Shown here one piece after another: positions 12,101 through 21,100 of a stretch of DNA of 64,000 nt. Below the pieces are notes generated by a model. That model saw nothing but the letters and a program-made list of their open reading frames with translations. It made no database searches and was not told the DNA's origin. Each line of letters starts with the position of its first letter. Positions within the stretch are counted from its first letter, which is position 1. Source of the DNA: Ridgeia piscesae (taxonomy: Eukaryota; Annelida; Polychaeta; Sabellida; Siboglinidae); contig JAODUO010000425.1 of NCBI GenBank assembly GCA_025642075.2, positions 372,001 to 436,000 on the forward strand, read 5' to 3'. The translations under genes and the position numbers were made by a program.

Positions 12101-15100
12101 TGTCCACTGTTACCTGTCACTCTCACCCCAGTCCTCTATCTCCCGTCTGACTGTCTCCAGTCCACTGTTACCTGTCACTCTCACCCCAGTCCTCTATCTC
12201 CCGTCTGACTGTCTCCAGTCCACTGTTACCTGTCACTCTCACTCCAGTCCTCTATCTCCCGTCTGACTGTCTCCAGTCCACTGTTACCTGTCACTCTCAC
12301 TCCAGTCCTCTATCTCCCGTCTGACTGTCTCCTGTCCACTGTTACCTGTCACTCTCACCCCAGTCCTCTATCTCCCGTCTGACTGTCTCCTGTCCACTGT
12401 TACCTGTCACTCTCACCCCAGTCCTCTATCTCCCGTCTGACTGTCTCCTGTCCACTGTTACCTGTCACTCTCACTCCAGTCCTCTATCTCCCGTCTGACT
12501 GTCTCCAGTCCACTGTTACCTGTCACTCTCACTCCAGTCCTCTATCTCCCGTCTGACTGTCTCCAGTCCACTGTTACCTGTCACTCTCACTCCAGTCCTC
12601 TATCTCCCGTCTGACTGTCTCCAGTCCACTGTTACCTGTCACTCTCACTCCAGTCCTCTATCTCCCGTCTGACTGTCTCCAGTCCACTGTTACCTGTCAC
12701 TCTCACTCCAGTCCTCTATCTCCCGTCTGACTGTCTCCAGTCCACTGTTACCTGTCACTCTCACCCCAGTCCTCTATCTCCCGTCTGACTGTCTCCAGTC
12801 CACTGTTACCTGTCACTCTCACCCCAGTCCTCTATCTCCCGTCTGACTGTCTCCAGTCCACTGTTACCTGTCACTCTCACTCCAGTCCTCTATCTCCCGT
12901 CTGACTGTCTCCAGTCCACTGTTACCTGTCACTCTCACTCCAGTCCTCTATCTCCCGTCTGACTGTCTCCAGTCCACTGTTACCTGTCACTCTCACCCCA
13001 GTCCTCTATCTCCCGTCTGACTGTCTCCAGTCCACTGTTACCTGTCACTCTCACTCCAGTCCTCTATCTCCCGTCTGACTGTCTCCAGTCCACTGTTACC
13101 TGTCACTCTCACCCCAGTCCTCTATCTCCCGTCTGACTGTCTCCGTCCACTGTTACCTGTCACTCTCACCCCAGTCCTCTATCTCCCGTCTGACTGTCTC
13201 CAGTCCACTGTTACCTGTCACTCTCACCCCAGTCCTCTATCTCCCGTCTGACTGTCTCCGTCCACTGTTACCTGTCACTCTCACCCCAGTCCTCTATCTC
13301 CCGTCTGACTGTCTCCAGTCCACTGTTACCTGTCACTCTCACCCAGTCCTCTATCTCCCGTCTGACTGTCTCCAGTCCACTGTTACCTGTCACTCTCACC
13401 CCAGTCCTCTATCTCCCGTCTGACTGTCTCCAGTCCACTGTTACCTGTCACTCTCACCCCAGTCCTCTATCTCCCGTCTGACTGTCTCCAGTCCACTGTT
13501 ACCTGTCACTCTCACCCCAGTCCTCTATCTCCCGTCTGACTGTCTCCAGTCCACTGTTACCTGTCACTCTCACTCCAGTCCTCTATCTCCCGTCTGACTG
13601 TCTCCAGTCCACTGTTACCTGTCACTCTCACCCCAGTCCTCTATCTCCCGTCTGACTGCCTCCAGTCCACTGTTACCTGTCACTCTCACTCCAGTCATCT
13701 ATCTCCCGTCTGACTGTCTCCAGTCCACTGTTACCTGTCACTCTCACCCCAGTCCTCTATCTCCCGTCTGACTGTCTCCAGTCCAATGTTACCTGTCACT
13801 CTCACTCCAGTCCTCTATCTCCCGTCTGACTGTCTCCAGTCCACTGTTACCTGTCACTCTCACCCCAGTGCTCTATCTCCCGTCTGACTGTCTCCAGTCC
13901 ACTGTTACCTGTCACTCTCACTCCAGTCCTCTATCTCCCGTCTGACTGTCTCCAGTCCACTGTCACTTGACCATATCTCCCCAGACCTTCTGTTATATTT
14001 ATTTATGTATCTCTTAAGTTGACAGTATTTTTTCCCCTCAGTTTTATCAGTGTCCTGCACCAGCTGTTGTCCTTAGTTGCACTTGCACACTACACAGCCA
14101 TGACTGACAACTACACAGCCACAGCCAAGACTGACAACTACACAGCCAAGACTGACAACTACACAGCCACGACTGACTACACAGCCATGACTGACAACTA
14201 CACAGCCACGACGGACAATTACATAGCCACCCCTGAAAACAACATAACAACGACCGACAACTAAACAAGGCATGACCAACAACTATACAGCCATGACTGA
14301 CAATTACACAGCCATGATTGACAATTACACAGCCATGATTGACAATTACACAGCCATGACTGACAATTACACAGCCATGATTGACAACTACACAGCCATG
14401 ACTGACAACTACACAGCCACGACTGACAACTACACAGCCACGACTGACAACTACACAGCCACAACTGACAACTACTCAGCCACGACTGACAACTACACAG
14501 CCACGACTGACAACTACACAGCCACGACTGACAACTACACAGCCACGACTGACAACTACACAGCCACGACTGACAACTACATAGCCATGACTGACAACTA
14601 CACAGCCATGACTGACAACTACACAGCCACGACTGACAACTACATAGCCACAACTGACAACTACACAGCCATCACTGACAACTACACAGCCATGACTGAC
14701 AACTACACAGCCATGACTGACAACTACACAGCCATAACTGACAACTACACAGCCACGACTGACAACTACATAGCCATAAATGACAACTACACAGCCACGA
14801 CTGACAACTACACAGCCACGACTGACAACTACACAGCCACGACTGACAACTACACAGCCACGACTGACAACTACACAGCCACGACTGCAACTACACAGCC
14901 ACGACTGACAACTACACAGCCATGACTGACAACTACACAGCCACGACTGACAACTACACAGCCATAACTGACAACTACACAGCCACGACTGACAACTACA
15001 CAGCCACGACTGACAACTACACAGCCATGACTGACAACTACACAGCCATGACTGACAACTACACAGCCATGACTGACAACTACACAGCCATAACTGACAA

Positions 15101-18100
15101 CTACACAGCCATGACTGACAACTACACAGCCATAAATGACAACTACACAGCCACGACTGCCAACTACACAGCCACGACTGACAACTACACAGCCATGACT
15201 GACAACTACACAGCCATGACTGACAACTACACAGCCACGACTGACAATTACACATTCATGATTGACAACTACACAGCCTTGACTGACAATTACACAGCCA
15301 CGATTGACAACTTGTCCACTCAGTAACTCAAGGCAGTGAAAGGTGATTTATCAGTAAATGTAATTATGATGTAAGCAGACGTCCTTAATTTTGTGACAAT
15401 GTGTTCAAAGTTGTCTTCAAAGTTGCTGTTTTCATACACGAAACTAATGCTATGTTTTGTGTTACGTTTATATTTCAGTTGAGTACGGTGCACTCCAGTG
15501 ATGGTAGTCAACTATCTAGTAGCCAACAACTGCTAGCTTTGTTCTAGTTTTATTGTTGTCACATTATGTTCCCATTATGTTCACATTATGTACACATTAT
15601 GTTCACATTACGTTCACATTATGTACACATTATGTTCACATTACGTTCAGTTGGACTGGACTGATTGAAACTGTACGCACAAGAAATGTGTCCTGTCAAC
15701 TTCTTACAGCAGCATGTAGCACTACACTGTGTCCTCTACTTCACATAGCCATTGTCATCACACTGATAAGTATCATGGTTCCTATCATCATGGTGACAGC
15801 CATCATGGTATCTGTCATCATGGTGACAGGCATCATGGTTTCTATTGTCATGGTGACAGGCATCATGGTTTCTGTCATCCTGGTGACAGGCATCATGGTT
15901 TCTATTGTCATGGTGACAGGCATCATGGTTTTTGTCGTCCTGGTGACAGGCATCATGGTTTCTATTGTCATGGTGACAGGCATCATGGTTTCTATTGTCA
16001 TGGTGACAGGCATCATGGTTTCTATTGTCATGGTGACAGGCATCACGATTCCTGTCATCAAGGTGACAGTCGTCATGGTGACACTGCTCACAGTTGCTGA
16101 CTGGTTGTTGTGACTCTGTTAAGTTTCAGTTGTATTTTAAATCATAAAATTATTATATGTACCATAACATTATTAAAATTTTAAATGAGACACATTCACA
16201 TAAGTAGTTGCTCACTCACATGTACATACACACACACGCACATATGCATGTACGTGCACACATAAATGTATATGCATGAGGTGTGTGACCGTGCTGCTAC
16301 ATGAGGTGTGTGACAGTACTGCTACATGAGGTGTGTGATAGCGCTGCTACATGAGGTGTGTGACAGCGCTGCTACATGAGGTGTGTGACAGCGCTGCTAC
16401 ATGAGGTGACAGTGCTGCTACATGAGGTGACAGCGCTGCTACATGAGGTGTGTGACAGCGCTGCTACATGAGGTGACAGTACTGCTACATGAGGTGTGTG
16501 ACAGTGCTGCTACATGAGGTGTGTGACAGTACTGCTACATGAGGTGACAGTGCTGCTACATGAGGTATGTGACAGTACTGCTACATGAGGTGTGTGACAG
16601 TACTGCTACATGAGGTGTGTGACAGTGACTGCTACATGAGGTGTGTGACAGTACTGCTACATGAGGTGTGTGACAGTGCTGCTACATGAGGTGTGTGACA
16701 GTACTGCTACATGAGGTGTGTGACAGTACTGCTACATGAGGTGTGTGACAGTGCTGCTACATGAGGTGTGTGACAGTACTGCTACATGAGGTGTGTGACA
16801 GTACTGCTACATGAGGTGTGTGACAGTGCTGCTACATGAGGTGTGTGACAGCGCTGCTACATGAGGTGTGTGACAGTGCTGCTACATGAGGTGTGACAGT
16901 ACTGCTACATGAGGTGTGTGACAGTGCTGCTACATGAGGTGTGTGACAGTACTGCTACATGAGGTGTGTGACAGTACTGCTACATGAGGTGTGTGACAGT
17001 GCTGCTACATGAGGTATGTGACAGTAACTGCTACATGAGGTGTGACAGTGTTGCTACATGAGGTGTGTGACAGTGCTGCTACATGAGGTTGTGACAGTAC
17101 TGCTACATGAGGTGTGTGACAGTGACTGCTACATGAGGTGTGTTACAGTGCTGCTACATGAGGTGTGACAGTCCTGCTACATGAGGTGTGTGACAGTCCT
17201 GCTACATGAGGTGTGACAGTCTGCTACATGAGGTGTGTGACAACGTAAGCTACATGAGGTTGTGACAGTACTGCTACATGAGGTGTGTGACAGTACTGCT
17301 ACATGAGGTGACAGTACTGCTACATGAGGTGTGTGACAGTACTGCTACATGAGGTGTGTGACAGTACTGCTACATGAGGTGTGTGACAGTGCTGCTACAT
17401 GAGGTGTGTGACAGAGCTACAGAGGACAGTGCTGTACATGAGGTGTGTGACTACAGACCGCTACAGGGTGTGTGACAGTAGCTACAGAGCGTGACAAGGA
17501 CACTGGTGTGTGGACTACAGACACGGGACAGGGTGTGTGGACTACAGACACGGGACAGGGTGTGTGGACTACAGACACGGGACAGGGTGTGTGGACTACA
17601 GACACGGGACAGGGTGTGTGGACTACAGACACGGGACAGGGTGTGTGGACTACAGACACGGGACAGGGTGTGTGGACTACAGACACATGGAAAACAGGAG
17701 GGTGTGTGGACTACAGACATGGGACAGTGTGTGTGGACTACAGACACGGGACAGTGTGTGTGGACTAAAGACACGGGACAGTGTGTGTGGACTACAGACA
17801 CGGGACAGGGTGTGTGGACTACAGACACGGGACAGGGTGTGTGGACTACAGACACGGGACAGTGTGTGTGGACTACAGACACGGGACAGTGTGTGTGGAC
17901 TACAGACACGGGACAGTGTGTGTGGACTACTAGACATGGGACAGTGTGTGTATGGACTACAGACACAGGACAGGGTTGGGGTGTGTGTGGCTCAGACAGG
18001 GACAGTGTGTGGACTACAGACACGAAGTGTGTGTGGACTACAACATGGGACAGTTTCTCTCTCCTATTGTCTTGTCTTCACACATGACTTCTCTCTCCCA

Positions 18101-21100
18101 ATGTCTTGTCTTCACACATGACTTCCCTCTCCTAGTGTCTTGTCTTCACACATGACTTCTCTCTCCCATTGTCTTGTCTTCACACATGACTTCTCTCTCC
18201 CATTGTCTTGTCTTCACACATGACTTCCCTCTCCTATTGTCTTGTCTTCACACATGACTTCTCTCTCCCATTGTATTATCTTCACATATGACTTCTTTCT
18301 CCTATTGTCTTGTCTTCACACATGACTTCTCTCTCCCATTGTCTTGTCTTCACACATGACTTCTTTCTCCTATTGTCTTGTCTTCACATATGACTTCTTT
18401 CTCCTATTGTCTCGTCTTCACACATGACTTCTCTCTCCCATTGTCTTGTCTTCACACATGACTTCTCTCTCCCATTGTCTTGTCTTCACACATGACTTCT
18501 CTCTCCTATTGTCTTGTCTTCACACATGACTTCTCTCTCCCATTGTCTTGTCTTCACACATGACTTCTTTCTCCTATTGTCTTGTCTTCACACATGACTT
18601 CTTTCTCCTATTGTCTCGTCTTCACACATGACTTCTCTCTCTCCCAATGTCGAGGTTGTATATCACTTAGCCTATGGACTTTGGTTGTTACTGCAGTGGT
18701 TGGTGTCATGAGCTGTTTGTGTTTGTCCAGATGAAGGTGTCTATGTGAACACGTACGGCAAGATCACCAAGAACGTTGTGCTCCAGTGGGGTGAACAACC
18801 CACCTCTGTAGGTGAGTCCCCCTTGTCTTGTGTGTGTGTTGTGGGCACTCCCCCCGATGGAACCAAACATGTATGTATCCCATCCGTGTGAGGGCGCTGT
18901 ATGTTGGAAAACAAGATCAGATCTGGTAGCTCTGTACAGCCTACGTCACCTGTCAGATCACCTTGTGCTGTATGTACAGCCTACGTCAACTGTCAGATCA
19001 CCTTGTGCTGTATGTACAGCCTACGTCCACCTTCAGATCACCTTGTGTTTTATGTACAGCCTACGTCAACTGTCAGATCACCTTGTGTTGTATGTACAGC
19101 CTACGTCAACTGTCAGATCACTTTGTGCTGTATGTACAGCCTACGTCCACCTTCAGATCACCTTGTGTTTTATGTACAGCCTACGTCAACTGTCAGATCA
19201 CCTTGTGTTTTATGTACAGCCTACGTCAACTGTCAGATCACCTTGTGTTTTATGTACAGCCTATGTCAACTGTCAGATCACCTTGTGCTGTATGTACAGC
19301 CTACGTCACCTGTCAGATCACCTTGTGCTGTATGTACAGCCTGTGTCCACTGTCAGATCACCTTGTGTTGTATGTACAGCCTACGTCAACTGTCAGATCA
19401 CCTTGTGTTTTATGTACAGCCTATGTCAACTGTCAGATCACCTTGTGTTGTATGAACAACCTGTGTCAACTGTCAGATCACCTTGTGCTGTATGTACAGC
19501 CTACGTCACCTGTCAGATCACCTTGTGTTGTATGTACAGCCTATGTCAACTGTCAGATCACCTTGTGCTGTATGTACAGCCTGTGTCCACTGTCAGATCA
19601 CCTTGTGTTGTATGTACAGCCTACGTCATGTCAGATCACCTTGTGTGTATGTAAGCCTAGTCAACTGTCAGATCACCTTGTGTTATGTCAGCTGTCACGT
19701 AGATCACCTTGTGTGTATGTAGCCTACGTCACTGTAGATCACCTTGTGCTGTATGTACAGCTGTCATTCAGATCACCTTGTTTGTATGTACAGCCTAGTC
19801 AACTGTCAGATCACCTTGTGTTGTATGCCTACGTCACCTGTCAGATCACCTTGTGTGTATGTCAGCCTAGTCAATATAGATCACCTTGTGTTGTATGTAG
19901 CCTACGTCACCTGTCAGATCACCTTGTGTGTATTACAGCCTGCACGCAGATCACCTGTTGGTAGTACAGCTACGTCTTCAGATCACCTTGTGCTGTATGT
20001 ACAGCCTACGTCACCTGTCAGATCACCTTGTGCTGTATGTACAGCCTACGTCAACTGTCAGATCACCTTGTGCTGTATGTACAGCCTACGTCACCTTCAG
20101 ATCACCTTGTGTTTATGTACAGCCTACGTCAACTGTCAGATCACCTTGTGTTGTATGTACAGCCTACGTCAACTGTCAGATCACCTTGTGCTGTATGTAC
20201 AGCCTACGTCCACCTGTCAGATCACCTTGTGTTGTATGTACAGCCTACGTCAACTGTCAGATCACCTTGTGTTTTATGTACAGCCTACGTCAACTGTCAG
20301 ATCACCTTGTGTTTTATGTACAGCCTATGTCAACTGTCAGATCACCTTGTGCTGTATGTACAGCCTACGTCACCTGTCAGATCACCTTGTGCTGTATGTA
20401 CAGCCTGTGTCCACTGTCAGATCACCTTGTGTTGTATGTACAGCCTACGTCAACTGTCAGATCACCTTGTGTTTTATGTACAGCCTATGTCAACTGTCAG
20501 ATCACCTTGTGTTGTATGAACAACCTGTGTCAACTGTCAGATCACCTTGTGCTGTATGTACAGCCTACGTCACCTGTCAGATCACCTTGTGTTGTATGTA
20601 CAGCCTATGTCAACTGTCAGATCACCTTGTGCTGTATGTACAGCCTATGTCCACTGTCAGATCACCTTGTGTTGTATGTACAGCCTACGTCAACTGTCAG
20701 ATCACCTTGTGCTGTATGTACAGCCTGTGTCCACTGTCAGATCACCTTGTGTTTTATGTACAGCCTATGTCAACTGTCAGATCACCTTGTGTTGTATGTA
20801 TGGCCTACGTCAACTGTCAGATCACCTTGTGCTGTATGTACAGCCTACGTCAATTATCAGATCACCTTGTGTTGTATGTACAACCTGTGTCCACTGTCAG
20901 ATCACCTTGTGTTGTATGTACAACCTACGTCAACTGTCAGATCACCTTGTGTGGTATGTACAGCCTACGTCAACTATCAGATCACCTTGTGTTGTATGTA
21001 CAGCCTACGTCACCTGTCAGATCACCTTGTGTTGTATGTACAGCCTACGTCAATTATCAGATCACCTTGTGTTGTATGTACAGCCTACGTCACCTGTCAG

